A model generated the notes under the pieces. It saw nothing but the letters and a program-made list of their open reading frames with translations. It was not told where the DNA came from and searched no databases. A stretch of 64,000 nt of DNA, from positions 1,613,501 to 1,677,500 of the forward strand of contig JAUPFP010000039.1 in the NCBI GenBank assembly GCA_036925085.1, written 5' to 3'. Both the position numbers and the translations under genes were made by a program. Position 1 is the stretch's first letter; each line of letters begins with the position of its first letter. This document shows positions 1-12,960 of the stretch, piece by piece. This stretch comes from Brachycybe producta. Its lineage: Eukaryota; Arthropoda; Diplopoda; Playtdesmida; Andrognathidae.

Positions 1-940
1 ACGATATTTTCTAAAATAAACGTTTCATGATTGTTTTGAAATTACGTCTATTCCTCATAGTAGATTTAGAAACAATTTTTGTTTGACAAACGACCAGAAA
101 AATATTCATTTTGAAAAATATCGTCGTGAAATTACTTTTATAAATGTGATTCTGTTGCGTATAGTTTTTAACTTTCTAATCAAGATTTAATGCAAGAAAT
201 GAGTGAAATATAACTTTTGAATTTGACACAATTTCAAGCCAAAAACACAAAAACTGAAAAATAAGCGATTTTCTGCAAAGCTGTTTTTATAAGAAACCAT
301 AACAAGTCTTGCTAAAGTGGCGGGCGGCGTGCAATCGGAAACTAAACACACTTCCTCCTCGTGATGTATAAAGAATGCTGAAGATGGATTTGTTCCACTT
401 TCCAGACAGTTTTTCACAAGAAAAGAATTTCCGGATTTGCTTTGATTTTTTGCCATTTCCTTCTGAAATATGAGAAGTCATAGAAAGCCTCACTATGTGG
501 CGGCTACGGCGGCCATGGAGCAAACATGACGTTTTTACATATACATGCTAAATTCAATTTAATCTTCTCGAGAAAGCTAAGTAATCTGGATTAGATTAAT
601 GTGTTTCTTAAGAAGGGTAGGTGGCGTTAGCATATAGACTCGACAAAAAGTATTTATACTTGGGTATTTATACTATGGGTATCGAAAAGAAAAATATCGA
701 TACCAGTAAAGTATCGATATTCTTTCTACATCCCTACATAATATTGTTCCCAAATACGTTTTCTTCTTTACAAACGCTCTCTGTCAACAAACTGTTTCCG
801 GACGCTCCTTTCCTGTTTTCTATCAATTCTTAAATGCACCCAACCCAATATTATCCTATTGGTTAACTGCAATTCATTGAAAATAACATTGAATCTTGCT
901 GTAAATATTGTCAAATGTGATCGCAGCTTTAAAAGACCTG
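1..940. other. Gene-free stretch
   Basis: AT-rich with no convincing coding exon. Short GCAAG/CTTGC inverted motifs at 190-300 resemble the fold-back at 5.4 kb. Confidence 0.5.
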
Positions 941-947
941 CAAAATC

Positions 948-1144
948 ACAGACAAGTGTGCTCAGCACAAATCCATCGTTTGCCCCGCCTTTTTATGAGG
1001 AACGGCAACTTCTAATTGGTTTGTTATTTGGTCTGATGTCACATTCCGCGCCCTTTTCAATTTCTAATTGGTTGATATTTGGTCTGACGTTCATAAAAGG
1101 GCGGAGCAAACGATGTTTTTTTTGTGCTGCGCACACTTGCCTGT
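948..1144. mobile_element. Family S MITE, subfamily S3
   Basis: Inverted-repeat element with termini ACAGACAAGTGTGC / GCACACTTGCCTGT around a TTTGCCCCGCCCTTTTATGA-type core and its inverse. It is flanked by TGCAAAATC on both sides (939-947 and 1146-1154, with one extra base on the right), a target-site duplication of about 9 bp. Non-autonomous; it has no coding capacity. Confidence 0.8.
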
Positions 1145-1724
1145 GTGCAAAATCAACTTGTAGTCACTTTATTTATCATCAATTAAGAATCCTCCACCTA
1201 CCACCACCACCACCACCCTTGTAATAAATAGTTGAGACTCTGTTAGCCTCTCTCTCTCTCCCCCCTTTTATTTGCTATCTTATCTCAATTGAAGCAAATA
1301 ATCGGATAAAAAAACCTTCCCTTCCACCCCCTTTACCCCTATAGCAAGTTAGCAAGTTATAATAACCCACCCTTAAGTTTTGAAAAAGGGGGGGATGGGG
1401 CGTGTGAGAGTACTGAATCGTGAAGGATGAATAAATTCGATTCGGTGATAATTACAAATTTAGGTTGAATGAACGTCGTTTTCTTCTGTCTGAATAAATA
1501 TAATTAATTCATTGATAACTGTGATCGATTCATCATTTCAAGTAAAATGTCGTCATTTCATTAAATAATCATTCGAATTAAAACTCACTTTGAAATGACA
1601 TAATTAATTACACCCTTTTAAAACGTCATCGCAATTTATTATAATTTATATATTCCCCACTTCAGATTCAATACTTGGAATTAATCCAAACTTATACTCA
1701 ATTAAAATACTCAATTAGCAGCAC

Positions 1725-1906
1725 ACAGGCAGTTAGAAATAGGAGAAAACTTCAGTTGGTTCCGCCCTTGTTATGACGACCGGTTACTTCTAATTGGCTG
1801 GTTATGTAGTCTGACGTTGACATTGCCTTGACGGCAATTAGAAGTTGCCGGTCGTCATAACAAGGACGGAGCCAACTGAAGTTTTCTCCTATTTCTAACT
1901 GCCTCT
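1725..1906. mobile_element. Family S MITE, subfamily S1
   Basis: Arms carry GGTTCCGCCCTTGTTATGAC and CGGTCGTCATAACAAGG. The direct repeat ATTAGCAGCACA (1714-1725 and 1907-1918) surrounds it, slightly longer than the 8-9 bp seen at other copies. Confidence 0.8.
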
Positions 1907-2283
1907 ATTAGCAGCACAGCTAAGACCTATGGATAACAAAAATCACTTCACTTTTACTTTATGACCCTCCCCCCTCCTAAACAGAATAACAATCAGTCAT
2001 TCTGTAGACTCACTAGTCAATATGAAAAACCAATTCGGTAGTAAATCGGCTCATTGCCAAATGTTTTAGGCAATAGATCTCTATCCAATCAATCCAATCG
2101 TGATTAAGGTCATTCATTATAATTAAGTAGATTAATGTGATTTTAGACATTGTGCAAATTGACCGTAATATGCAGATTCACAACATTTTATGGACTTGCG
2201 CACATTGCCTGGGGAATCTGCAATAATAATTAATTTTTACACACTTTAATGTAAACAAATGAAAATCCTTCAGACCTAAACAT

Positions 2284-2476
2284 ACAGGCATCTGTAAACA
2301 GCTTCAGATTTTTTTGGCTCCGCCCTTTTATGAGCGTCAGACCAAATATCAACCAATTATAAATAAAAAAGGGCCGGGCATGTGACACGAGACCCAGTAA
2401 CAAACCAATTAGAAATAGATGACGCTCACAAAAGGGCGAAGTCAAAAAAATTCTGAAGCTGTCTACAGATGCCTGT
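2284..2476. mobile_element. Family S MITE, subfamily S2
   Basis: Termini ACAGGCATCTGTAAACAGC / GCTGTCTACAGATGCCTGT. Perfect 9-bp duplication CCTAAACAT at 2275-2283 and 2477-2485. Only 27 bp separate it from the next family S element. Confidence 0.85.
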
Positions 2477-2503
2477 CCTAAACATTGACATGTGACTAAA
2501 ATG

Positions 2504-2710
2504 ACAGGCATTTAGAAACCGTGACGAACACAAGTTGCCTCCGCCCTTTTCATGACGACCGGCAACTTCTAATTCGTTTGTTGTGTGGTTAGACGTTGAA
2601 AAGGGCGGAGCATGTGACGTCAGACTACATAACCAACCAATTAGAAGTTGCCGGTCGTCATAACAAGGGGCGGAGCCAACTTGTGTTCGTCCCGATTTTG
2701 AAATGCCTGT
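2504..2710. mobile_element. Family S MITE, subfamily S1
   Basis: Termini ACAGGCATTTAGAAAC / GATTTTGAAATGCCTGT with GACGAACACAAG arms. Perfect 8-bp duplication CTAAAATG at 2496-2503 and 2711-2718. Confidence 0.85.
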
Positions 2711-2759
2711 CTAAAATGGCCGTGAAATGAAAACCGATCTGGTCAATCAATCAGATACT

Positions 2760-4030
2760 GCGCGCCCAAGGAGGAATTACCATAATAATATCGTTACGGA
2801 GACGACAGATTACGCGCCAAACTGTACAAACGTCTAACTGCCCAAACAAGTTCAAACTTGGCATTAATTCAATTTGGCGTTTATAGTTTTCTTGGTTCAG
2901 TCTAGTCTCTATACATACGGCCTTTCACCTTAACATACGTATTTGTGGCAAAGCAGCGCTCAAGCGCCACGCCTAGATAACAACTCTCCGAAGTTACGGC
3001 TTTAAGGCTAAATGATTACCACTTTTAGCTAACCTTAATATGAAGGTTTAGCAGTTATTCAGTTTGGCGCTTGTTCGAATTAGAGCTTCTTCAATTTGGC
3101 GCTATATCAGCGTGCTATATAGTTATGGTAGTGAGCTAGGAATCACTGTTTCTAGTCGTTAAGCACACATTAACAGACAAGCAGGCAGGCGCCCATTGAC
3201 CACCACCACCACCACCACCATGTACACGTTATTAAATCAGGTTAAAATCTGATTCAGTTCCACTTCAGGAAGAAGAAAGAAAAAAAAAAAGGAAATGGAT
3301 CATCACATTTTATGCAAAAAATTAATGCACAGACACAACTAATACACTCTTGTTAGTGTTATAAATTATAATAAAAAAAAATGTCGTTGTTTACAAAACT
3401 AACCAACTCACCCTACGACGTGGTATTAAAATAGACGACGCTTTTTTGTTTCCAAACATTCTTTTAGTGAAGTTGTTTCTGGACACCTGACACTTTGGTT
3501 AAATTCAAAGTAATTGAAATTATAAAAGAGACACGAATACTTCATTCCCTCCTCCGCATACTTATTTTTTTTTCAGTATAAAAAGTGTACTTTTGTTTTT
3601 AAAACTATTTATCAAACTTATGAAACTAATAAGAAAAACAAGGAAACAAAAAATAAAAGTTGCTTTTGTTTCATATTTCTATTGCTCAGACTCCTCATTA
3701 CATTGTGTGTTGTGTGACTCATTTCCAACTTGTTTTTATAATCAACTAACTCGACTATTCAATTGTGTTTTCAGTTGAACCATTGCAGCAGCAGAAATTG
3801 AAGCAGACAAGATTGAAAGAGAAAAAAAAAATAAAACAACTCCTTTTTTAGTTCAAAGACAACGAATACAAAGACGCCATCTACAGTACAGGTAACGTAC
3901 TAATATAACGAACACACACCAGGTTGTGGGCTGCAAGTTCCCAATCATGTTCTTGTTGTTGTTAGCATGTAGGCGCAATAATGCAACAAAAACCAACCAA
4001 CCAATCGGTTTACATCTGACACTTAATACA
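2760..4030. other. Gene-free stretch
   Basis: Decayed AACTG/GGCGC minisatellite units at 2770-3110, the CAC run, then AT-rich sequence with poly(A) runs. I see no gene. Confidence 0.5.
3196..3222. repeat. (CAC)n microsatellite
   Basis: Tandem ACC/CAC triplets just upstream of a purine-rich stretch. A shorter run occurs near 1203. Confidence 0.85.
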
Positions 4031-4032
4031 CT

Positions 4033-4330
4033 TATACCCTTGTACACACATATGAGTTAAATGAATTCAAATTAAATGTGTTTAGGTGAATTCTACGGAA
4101 TCCAGTTAAGGACATGAACCAAATAAAAATTCACTTTTATTATTAATATTTTAAAATTGAAATACTAAATCAATATTTTGTCAATATTTTATATATTTTA
4201 TATTTCAGTATTAAATATAATGAATAAATTGAATTCGACATATTGTTCGTTTGCCCCTCACAGGGGGCTCTGTAGAACACGTTTATTATTTAAATGCATT
4301 TAAATTAACAGGTGTGTGTGTACTAGGTAT
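4033..4330 (+). mobile_element. Family T MITE, copy 1
   Basis: Starts ATACCCTTGTACACAC and ends GTGTGTACTAGGTAT, so the ends are inverted repeats. The body has GGAATCCAGTTAAGGACATG and an AT-rich half, then TTTAAATGCATTTAAATTA. Two further copies lie at 12.3 and 15.4 kb. Confidence 0.75.
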
Positions 4331-4364
4331 TAGGCCACACCTGATACAAAGTTAAATGCGCTTT

Positions 4365-4885
4365 TCGAGTTTAAGGTGGGTTTAAGAAAGTGTAAATGGC
4401 GCATCTCGAACTCTTAATTATTATCTTACAGTTGCAAAATGTGAAAAGAAACATCAATGTGTTTCAGAAACTAGAAGGGTAACTCAATTACTTACAGAAG
4501 TTTTCAATTTTATAACTTTCAAAATAAGCTTTTTAATGTGAGTTTGAAAATGAAACAACTTTAAGCAGACTATTTTTTTTTTTATTTTTGTCTCTAAAAA
4601 TGTTAAATGTTATGAAAATATCCTAAAGGTGGCGCTACCTTTAGGATATTTTCATTTTTCATAACATTAACATTTTAGATAGATAGACGATATTTATTTT
4701 GTTTCACATAGAAACTCAAAACGTTTTAGAAACTAGAAGGGTAGCTCAATCACTCAATAATATTGTCATGGTTGATATCTTTCAAAATAAACTTTTCTAT
4801 AGATAAAAATTAAAAAATATCATCTGCTTAAAAGTTGAGTAGTTTTCAAACAGACCTAAAAAAGCTTATTTTAAACGATATCAAC
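4365..4885. mobile_element. Family P palindromic element, two fragments
   Basis: Two arm fragments with the family core TTCAGAAACTAGAAGGGTAA (about 4467) and TTTTAGAAACTAGAAGGGTA (about 4725). Between them is a short hairpin (GAAAATATCCTAAAGGT and inverse, 4614-4655). A complete family P copy reads outer arm (TTTATGAACAGCTGATTTTC, TCTGTCTTTCAG), core, ATCAATCACTT, GATATCTTTCAAAATAAAC, an asymmetric middle, then the inverse of all of these. Confidence 0.75.
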
Positions 4886-5121
4886 ATGAAAACAGAATGA
4901 TGTCATGATGTCATTGCTTGTGTGTTATTATTTTGTGGCCGTCGTAGTTATGTTGTACATCAACCAATGGCAGCCATATGACAATATTTGTCATAATATT
5001 TTTGTAATTTGCTTTTGTGACTGTTGCAAGCATTTAGATCAAGTGTAAACTCGGTATTATTTGTATTGCATACATTAAATGTGACAGACACGCAATCAAA
5101 CCAATAAATTTATAGGGGAAT

Positions 5122-5351
5122 GTACAGATGAATCTCGAATCCGGACTAAATGAGACCGGATCTGGTTGGGATTACCAAAAACTCCGAATAATCCGGAAAA
5201 TCGCTATTTTTTTTTTACTTTTAATTCTTTCCTTCAAAATAACGGAAAGTTAAAAACACCAGTTGATAAAACAAAAAATTTATATTATGATAAGTTCGGA
5301 TTACACAAAAGTCTGGATTACCGATATCCGGATAATCTACATTTTACTGTA
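5122..5351. mobile_element. Pogo-like MITE (ATTATCCGGA termini), diverged
   Basis: Left TACAGATGAATCTCGAATCC and right (inverted) TACAGTAAAATGTAGATTATC, both leading into CCGGA. This resembles the TACAGTAGAATCTCGATTAT ends of pogo/Tigger-type MITEs. Confidence 0.6.
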
Positions 5352-5424
5352 TTTATTTTTTCATTGATAGAAGCTGAACTGACCTTTCAGAAAATCAAAA
5401 TCCGATTAAAAGCAAGATTGATTG

Positions 5425-5930
5425 CAATGTATCCTTGAATTAATTGCAATTGTCAATGTGATTAATACTCTTGCAAGACTTTAAAGTGGTTTCTTGCACA
5501 CCCCCCCCCCCCCCCCCCCGTTTTACAGAAAACGCTTATCTTTGTTTTCTTTACAAGATTAACAGCTATTTTTGACTTATTTCTTACACGGAATCTTACG
5601 AGAAAAATAGCAACCAATGTGATTGGCGCTTAAAAGCAGCAAAAAACAATGACTATTTTACGTGCAAGATTTTACTGCAAGAAATGAATCCAATCTTGCA
5701 GTAAACTGTGCATACAAGATTCTGTGCAAGAAATACGTGAAATATTCAGCCGTGAATCTTGCACGGTTTCTTGCAAGAAAAAAAAACCGAAGATTTGCGT
5801 TTTCTGCAAGACGGTGGGTTGCCAGAAACCACTTTTAAGTCTTGCAAGAGTATTAATCACATTGACAATTGCAATTAATGCAATGACACATTACAGTGAA
5901 CATTGCTTTTAATATTGCCAACGTGTTCGC
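5425..5930. repeat. Fold-back repeat with GCAAGATT/AATCTTGC units and a C19 tract
   Basis: Left arm AATTGCAATTGTCAATGTGA, then TTAATACTCTTGCAAGAC; the right arm is the inverse at 5829-5877. The interior repeats GAATCTTGCACGGTTTCTTG-type units. A C19 run (5501-5519) lies in the left arm. A related, shorter unit occurs at 11935-12200. Confidence 0.75.
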
Positions 5931-6880
5931 CACTCACACAAAAAACGATGATCGGCGTTTTTTCGAAAGCTAGGTTGTTGTTGTAACAGTTATTCAGTTA
6001 ATCCGGCAAAGTTTGTAGTATTTCTGACATCCAATTTGCACACACAAAGTGTCAGATGTGTCATAAACCATAACAATGACAATGAATGTGACCAGTCATA
6101 CAAATATGGCGGTTTTTTTTAATGATAATCAGCTGCCAATCAGGTGAAAAAAGAGAGAGAACTACTGCTACTGCCGCCATATTAAAAGGTGTTATTGCAG
6201 TGAAATAATGATTAATGATCCATCATCGCCATATTTATTTAAAATATATAGCGTATATTAAAACGCCATAGGGCATTTTAATCATACAAACTTACTTTAA
6301 ACCAATAAGGCAAAATAAATAACTTACATTAAAAACAGGTTTTGCTTTTTTTGTTTCATTTTTTTCAGAATGTTTTTCTTCTGTAAAATCACGTACAAAA
6401 CACAATTAATTTTAAATATGAAGAAGTTCTAAAATTAAATTGAGCGATGAACAAATTCTAGAAAAAAAATATTTAATGGAAATTTTATGAACTTTAAGAC
6501 TGAAAAGAACATTAAACCCCAAAGGCGCTCGCTCAACTCTCAAAAGTAGGATCCAAATTAATATGAAAATGTGATTGTCACCAGGGACGTCTTTTTTAAA
6601 AAAATCATAAACCTATAACAACCTATAACCTTATGATGTCACAACTTGTGCGCTATTATTTTATGACTATCATATTATGCTGCATACCAGTCAATGGCGG
6701 TCATATGACAATATTTGGTAATTTGTTTCTGTGACTTGAGTTATGAGCTCCAGTTGGCTGAATAAATATTTATTTTGTTTTTGTACCCTCAGATGGCGTC
6801 ACTGCAGTGTATAATGCTAAACTCCAAAGTCTTTTTTTTTTGTAAAAGAAACACGATTACCAAAAAAAAAAAAATTCAAA
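5931..6880. other. Gene-free stretch
   Basis: AT-rich. At 6745-6840 GGCTGAATAAATATTTATTT resembles 14255-14280, so part of it is a dispersed repeat. No exon seen. Confidence 0.45.
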
Positions 6881-6884
6881 CTGT

Positions 6885-7110
6885 TTTCAAAACTAGAATG
6901 GTAAAAGATTATGTTAAAAGTTTTTTCTTGAAATTATCTTAAAAAATAAAACATTTTTATAGAGGTCAGAGTTTGAAAATGACAAACTTAATTTTCACCT
7001 TTTTCAGACTGTCATAAAAAGTTTATTTTTAAAGATATAAACATGAAAACACTTAACATTACCACTTACTATTCTAGTTTCAAAAACACTTCGAAGAATT
7101 TTTTCACAAT
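6885..7110. mobile_element. Family P copy, diverged
   Basis: Arms TTTCAAAACTAGAATGGTAA and TACTATTCTAGTTTCAAAAA, with the internal GATATAAACATGAAAAC on the right side. Confidence 0.65.
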
Positions 7111-7879
7111 GTTTCTCTTAAAAAAACGTTCGCTTGAAAACTATAAATTGTCTCAACATCGCAAGTGGGTTGAAGAAACCTCCCATAGAACATAATAGCC
7201 ACGCAGGAGCGCCATCTGGTGAAACAAAAACAAAATAAATATCTATAAAGCCACCCTAAGTGATTGCCGTGGTACCCTTCTAGTTTCTAATACACTTCCT
7301 AGTTGCTCTTAATTTCGCTCTTCTAAAAGATAAGACTAATTCGAATTCGAAAATCAGCTGTTCATGAATTTCGTGTTAAAGGAATTTTTATTCTATTCTA
7401 TGGAACAGGATTAAAAATATATTTCTTGTTATCCGATTTTCTTTTTCGTGTTAAACGTTTTCCCCCCATTGTATTTTAAATTCAACACATTAGAAAAGCA
7501 AAACATTTTTATCTTTTAAAAAAATATGGCCAAGGATTTCCGCATAAATTAATACTAATTATATTGATTGTATGAGATGTCATTTGTAAATATCATAAAA
7601 TATGATAAACATCGTTTTGCCAAAAGTGAATTCTAATATGATCACACAATCATAGCTTATTAAATACAAATTCCTCATACAACATAATTAATAAAAAAAA
7701 AATCCCACACAACAACAACAAAATAACGTGACAATAATGCCAATGACCAATAGACACGAATTGGAACAATAGACAAACACACGTCATAGTGCTATAAGCC
7801 TATAACCATAATGTCCAAAGAAATAAAAACTCAACACATTAAAAAAATTATCTCCATTTTCAATCAGAAATTAGCAATT

Positions 7880-8345
7880 TCAGAAATAGTGTAAAACACA
7901 ACCAATGAAATAAAGTAAGGGTTCGCTGCTCCCCACACGAACCACTTTGTGTCGCCACAAAGTAGCAGTAGCCGACGCGGCTTGCTTCATACGGACCACC
8001 ATTTTTAAAAAACAAAACAATGGAATGCTGTCCTGAAATGTATTCCACTAGAATGACCTTCATTGACCACTGACAAATAGGCGGTGGCAGCCACTCGTGG
8101 TTGAGCTCGAACACCTCTATCGCCACTGTAGTGCAAGTGTCGTGTGAACACCCATTATGTAATCAATAATGGTTGGAATACACGGACCACTTTTCGACTG
8201 CAAAATGAAGTCGCAGGTGTTTGGGTTGTGTTTGCAATGTGTTTTCTATTTAAAAAAAAAAAAAAAAAGACTCAAGGTGGTGGTCGGTTTTGGCGACAAC
8301 TCGACTTCATCTTGTGGTCAAAAAAGTGGTCTGTGTGTCAAGGTC
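7880..8345. repeat. Fold-back repeats with GTGGTC...GACCAC ends
   Basis: Two overlapping inverted repeats. At 8170-8345 GACCACTTTTCGACTGCAAA pairs with an inverse ending CAAAAAAGTGGTCTGTG. Related sequence recurs at 18650-18825 and, more diverged, at 19805-20005. Confidence 0.65.
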
Positions 8346-8373
8346 CTAAGATAAACAAGAATTCTGATTCTTG

Positions 8374-8483
8374 CAATCAAAACAAGGCTGGTTAAAGGCT
8401 AGTTATATTAAAAAATTTAAAATACCGTTGAATTATGACTGTAGGTAACTCTAGCCTCTAACCAGCCTCGTTTGATTGTAAAA
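8374..8483. repeat. Short inverted-repeat element
   Basis: GCAATCAAAACAAGGCTGGT, then TAAAGGCTAGTTA, against the inverse TAACTCTAGCCTCTAACCAG and CCTCGTTTGATTGT. About 110 bp, a likely very small MITE. Confidence 0.65.
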
Positions 8484-10610
8484 AATAATTCTTTTTGGCT
8501 TTAATAATTAATGGTTAGCTACTTTATGTGGCGCCACTAAGTGTGGTCTGTATAAAGCACGTTTCAAACAAATATTAATCTAGTTTCTTACCGACTAATT
8601 CATCATTTTTCATGATGAATGACGTCTGACGCATTTATTAACCACGGAAAACCATATTTGTAAAGTTGACCACTAAGGTCAAACATTCACACACAATGAA
8701 AACTATTAACTGTAGATAAGAAAACACAGAAAATTCCGATAAATCACACTCACTCTTAATAATGTTAAGTTGTTAAGATTCCTAAACCCACACAAAACAA
8801 GACACACAAATCCACGTTTATAGAGAGAGAGACGTACAAACTGAGTAGTTTGTATTGAAAACACGTATAATACCTCAAAAATCCTACTCTCTCTCTCTCT
8901 TTCTCCTATTAAAAAAAAGGTCTGCTGACCACACCACCTCTGTAGTGGTCAAACCGGACAATCAAATGAAAAAAAAAGAATAAAAAAAATAGCCGGCTTT
9001 TAATAAAATAAAAATTCTAACCGTTTCTCTTTGTCCAACCAGAAATATGAATTATTTTCACGCACAAAATCACAAATGTGTATGTGTGGCACAACCCACA
9101 AAATGTAAATAAGGAGTACTTTTGTTTTAACCAAAAAAAAAAGGAACACTCTCTCTACAGAAAAACAAGCAAACTGACCAATTAAAACACAAAACTAGAA
9201 AAAAATAAATAACATGTGTCTGCAGTAATATCTACGTGTATTTAAATATAGTAACAAAGTTAATGTTTTTAGCCTTGTGTTGTGTTGCTGGCTTGCTGCA
9301 TTTGTGGCAAACAAAGTAAGAAGAAGACACACAAAAACCCGAGGCCTAACAAATTCGACCACCTGTAATAACAACAACACACGTAGGCCCGAGCACTGGT
9401 AGGCAGGTAGGTAAAAAAAAAGAAAAGTACGGATCCAATCAGAATTCATCATCCAATAACAATGTATTCCCCGTTTCACTCGACTACGTTTACTGTTGTA
9501 ATCAGAACTCTTTATATTGGATAGAAATTTTTTAAACAAAAATTATAAAAGGCTTTTAAAATGCCACGTTTATAGTTGAGTATTTTGGTGATCACTTCTG
9601 TCTCCTTGCATCTCTCTCTCTCTCTATCTCTCAATGTCATTTTCATTTTCTATCTGCTGCTACTCTCTTATAATTACAAAATTACAAAATTTACACACAA
9701 AAAAAATACTCTGCAAGCAACCGGTTTGGCCTATCGCAGAGGGATCTTAAGATCCTAAGATGCAAGATGCATTGTTAATATATAACTACAAACAAAATCA
9801 CCTGCATTGCAAATATAAATGCAGTAAATGAAAATTGAAACCCACAATTCATTAATGACGTCATCAAATAGCCTGTTTAGAAAGAGCATTCCATTGTCAT
9901 CTAACCCTTCTCGGACGTATAAAATCAGCGTAGAATTTAAATACAAATTCAGAAGGAAAATATTTAACTATAAACACAGCCTTTCAAGTTAAGTGTTCAT
10001 AAGAAATTCAAGATGAAGATGGAAAAACTAGTGCTGTATATAGTTGTTAAAATAAAAAGATCTCAGAAAAGTTATTCGATTTGAAAAAAATAAAACGGAA
10101 GTGAACAAAGTCTTATCCGGTCGCATTTTTCACAGGAAACGTTCACAATAAACCTTGTTTTTTTCTAGTCTCCTTTCAAAAGAAATTCAATATTTGTAAT
10201 TTTTTTTTCTTCAAACAAAAAAGTCTTCTTACCTCCTCCTCCTCCTCCTCCCCTTCTTCTCTTAATATAGAAACCCTGTTTCTCTCTCTCTCTCTCACTC
10301 TCTCCACAGGTGGTAAAAAGATATGAAACTCACAAGAATTTTATGGAAAAAATCTAGGTCTTAAAAATTGCTAACTAATTTTTTAAACCCCCAACAACTT
10401 CATAGAAGAATATAAAGAAAATGAAGACTTTTTAGAGAAAAAAAAACCGGAAGACAAATAAACCAAGAAGAAATGTGTGCAATAAAACAAATTTCATCTT
10501 AAATTTTGTAAGGCTATTATTTCCCCAATCTCAAATAACGATGACGAGACGGTTGAACAGGGAGGAGGAGGAGGAGGCTAGCTGTTAGCAAATAACAAAC
10601 ATGTTGTTCT
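8484..10610. other. Gene-free stretch
   Basis: Only microsatellites and poly(A/T) tracts. Open frames here have low-complexity, intron-like translations. Confidence 0.45.
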
Positions 10611-10614
10611 TTCA

Positions 10615-11345
10615 GAATGAAAAGAGAAACTTGGGTTTTAAAAACTAGAAAGGTTAGTTCAATCACATTTTTATGATTTATATAAGTTTTTTTTATGTGA
10701 GTTTGAAAATAATCAAACTTTAAATTAAAGCAGACAATATTTTTATTTTAATTTTTGACTAAAAAAAGTTTATTTTGGAAGATATCAAGATGAAAATTGA
10801 ACTACCCGTTCTAGTTTATAACAACACACCTTCAATTTCTCCTTAGTATTCCTTTTAAAACAAGGAAAAAAGAAACTAGAAGGGTAGCTCAATCACTTTT
10901 AAAGGGCATTTAAATATAATGTTTTAAAATAAGCTTTTGTAATGTTATTTTTTTTTAAACGATTTAATTTTAAGCAGATGATATTTTGTAATTTTTGTCT
11001 ATAAAAAGTTTACTTTGAAAGATATTAACAAGAAAATACTAAAAGTGTAAACGGGGTCCCTCAAACTCATTATTCTGTCATTCAGGAGAGAAACTTGAAT
11101 GTATTTTAGAAACTAGAAGGGTAGCACAATCACTTTCAAAGGGTATTTAAACGTAATGTTTTAAAATAAGCTTTTTATGTGGGTTTGAAAATGATCCAAT
11201 TTTAATCAGATGGATATTTTTTATGTGTTTTGTCTTTAAAGAGTTTATTTTGAAAGATATCAACATGAAAACACCACTTAATGTGATTGAGCTACCGTTT
11301 CTAGTTTCTAAAACACTTTCAAGACAGAATTAGCCCGAATTTGAA
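10615..11345. mobile_element. Three consecutive family P copies
   Basis: Successive copies at about 10615-10830, 10860-11060 and 11075-11345. Each shows the TAGAAACTAGAAGGGTAGC core; the first and third have a recognisable inverse arm as well. Confidence 0.75.
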
Positions 11346-11934
11346 TTAAAAAAACAGCTGTTCATAAACCATGTTTAACAAGAATTAGCCTCCACTTCCA
11401 ACTCTTAGTAATTGTCATTTGAGATCGAAATAATACCATTTTTAATAGTGATGACGTGTGTGGTTGGTTCTTCAACACTTTAAAGTAAAACTGAAAATTT
11501 GATGAAGAAAAAACTACACAGAAAAATAAGAAAAAAATGACATAATCAACTCCACTTGTGTTGATATTTCCACCATTTTTATGCATCATACAAATAATTA
11601 TTCCGTTTTTTTATGATGATGTTCTTTTCTTCTTTTAACAACTAATTATGAAAATGAAATTTTTATATTGAAACAGCTTGAAATGACGTCATCTTTGTTC
11701 ATCGTTTGAATACAAAACAAATTTGCCCGAGGAATTCATTAATAGAGAACGGGGAGGAAGAGAAAACAAGAAAGATTCCTCCTCCCCTTATTTTCTATCT
11801 ATATTGATAAGCAGAAATTTAATATATAATATTAATAAAAAAAATTGGAAACATTTTCGCGTCCATGATTGAAAAAACATCTAGAGAGAAAAAAAGGTCC
11901 AAATTCAAGAAGAACAAATCTAAAACCGGCGATT

Positions 11935-12200
11935 ACATTGGCTGGCTGCTATTTTTCTTGCAAGATTCCGTGCAAGAAATAAAAGTCAAATATGGCTGTG
12001 AATCTTGGGCACAATTTCTTGCAACAGAAGTTGCAAGAAACTGTGCCCAAGATTCACAGAAGATCAATGTTTTCTTTAAGATGGTGTTGTCTACAAGAAA
12101 TCACTTCAAAATGTTGCATTGAGTATTAAAAAATTAATTCAAGGTCACATTGCACTATTGCAGTGAATCTTGCTTTAAATATTGCCTAATAATGGGATCG
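11935..12200. repeat. Fold-back repeat related to 5.4-5.9 kb
   Basis: Palindrome TGTGAATCTTGGGCACAATT / AACTGTGCCCAAGATTCACA, with CTTGCAAGATTCCGTGCAAG on the left and TGCAGTGAATCTTGCTTTAA on the right. Confidence 0.7.
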
Positions 12201-12307
12201 CCGCTTAAGAAGCACTTGAACTTCAACTTGAACTTTCGGAATAAGATTCCAATATATATATATTGATCATCTTTTAAGGTGGTTTAATTCTGTCTTTCAG
12301 GAGAGTA

Positions 12308-12634
12308 ATACCTTGTACACACATGAGTTAAATGAATTCAAATTAAATGTGTTTAGATTGAATTATACGGAATCCAGTTAAGGACATGAACACCAAATAA
12401 AAATTGACTTTTATTATTAATATTTTAAATTGAAATACTAAATTAATATTTTAATTTGAAGTACTAAATCAATAGTTTATATAATTATATTTAAGTACTA
12501 ACTCAATATTTTCAAGATTATTAACTGAATAAATTGAATTCGATGACATATTGTTTGTTTGTCCTTCACAGGGCTCTGTACAACACGTTTATTATTTAAA
12601 TGCATTTAAATTATCAGGTGTGTGTACTAGGTAT
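12308..12634 (+). mobile_element. Family T MITE, copy 2
   Basis: Termini ATACCTTGTACACACATGAG / GTGTGTACTAGGTAT. Same orientation and body as the copy at 4.0 kb, with a longer AT-rich segment. It is inserted in a family P arm, whose sequence appears on both sides. Confidence 0.75.
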
Positions 12635-12960
12635 AAAATGAAGAAAAACTTGAATGTGTTTTAGAAACTAGAAGAGTAATTTAATCACATAACGGTATTT
12701 CCACGTTGATATCATTCAAAATAACCTTTTTAATGTTTGTTTAGCAACGACCTGGCATAAAGTAAACGTATAATTTTTAATTTTTGGACAATAAAAAGTT
12801 TATTTTGAAAGATATCAACAGGAAATACCCTCTTTTAAGAGATTGAGTTACCCTTCTAGTTTCTAAAACACTTTCAAATTTACTTTTTTCTTAATTTTGC
12901 TCTTCTGAAGAACAGAATCTAATCAGGAGTTTAAAAAACAGCAGTCCATAAACTACCAGA
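12625..12960. mobile_element. Family P copy
   Basis: Both arms are clear: TTTTAGAAACTAGAAGAGTA and ACCCTTCTAGTTTCTAAAAC, followed by the TCTGAAGAACAGAAT outer segment. Confidence 0.8.
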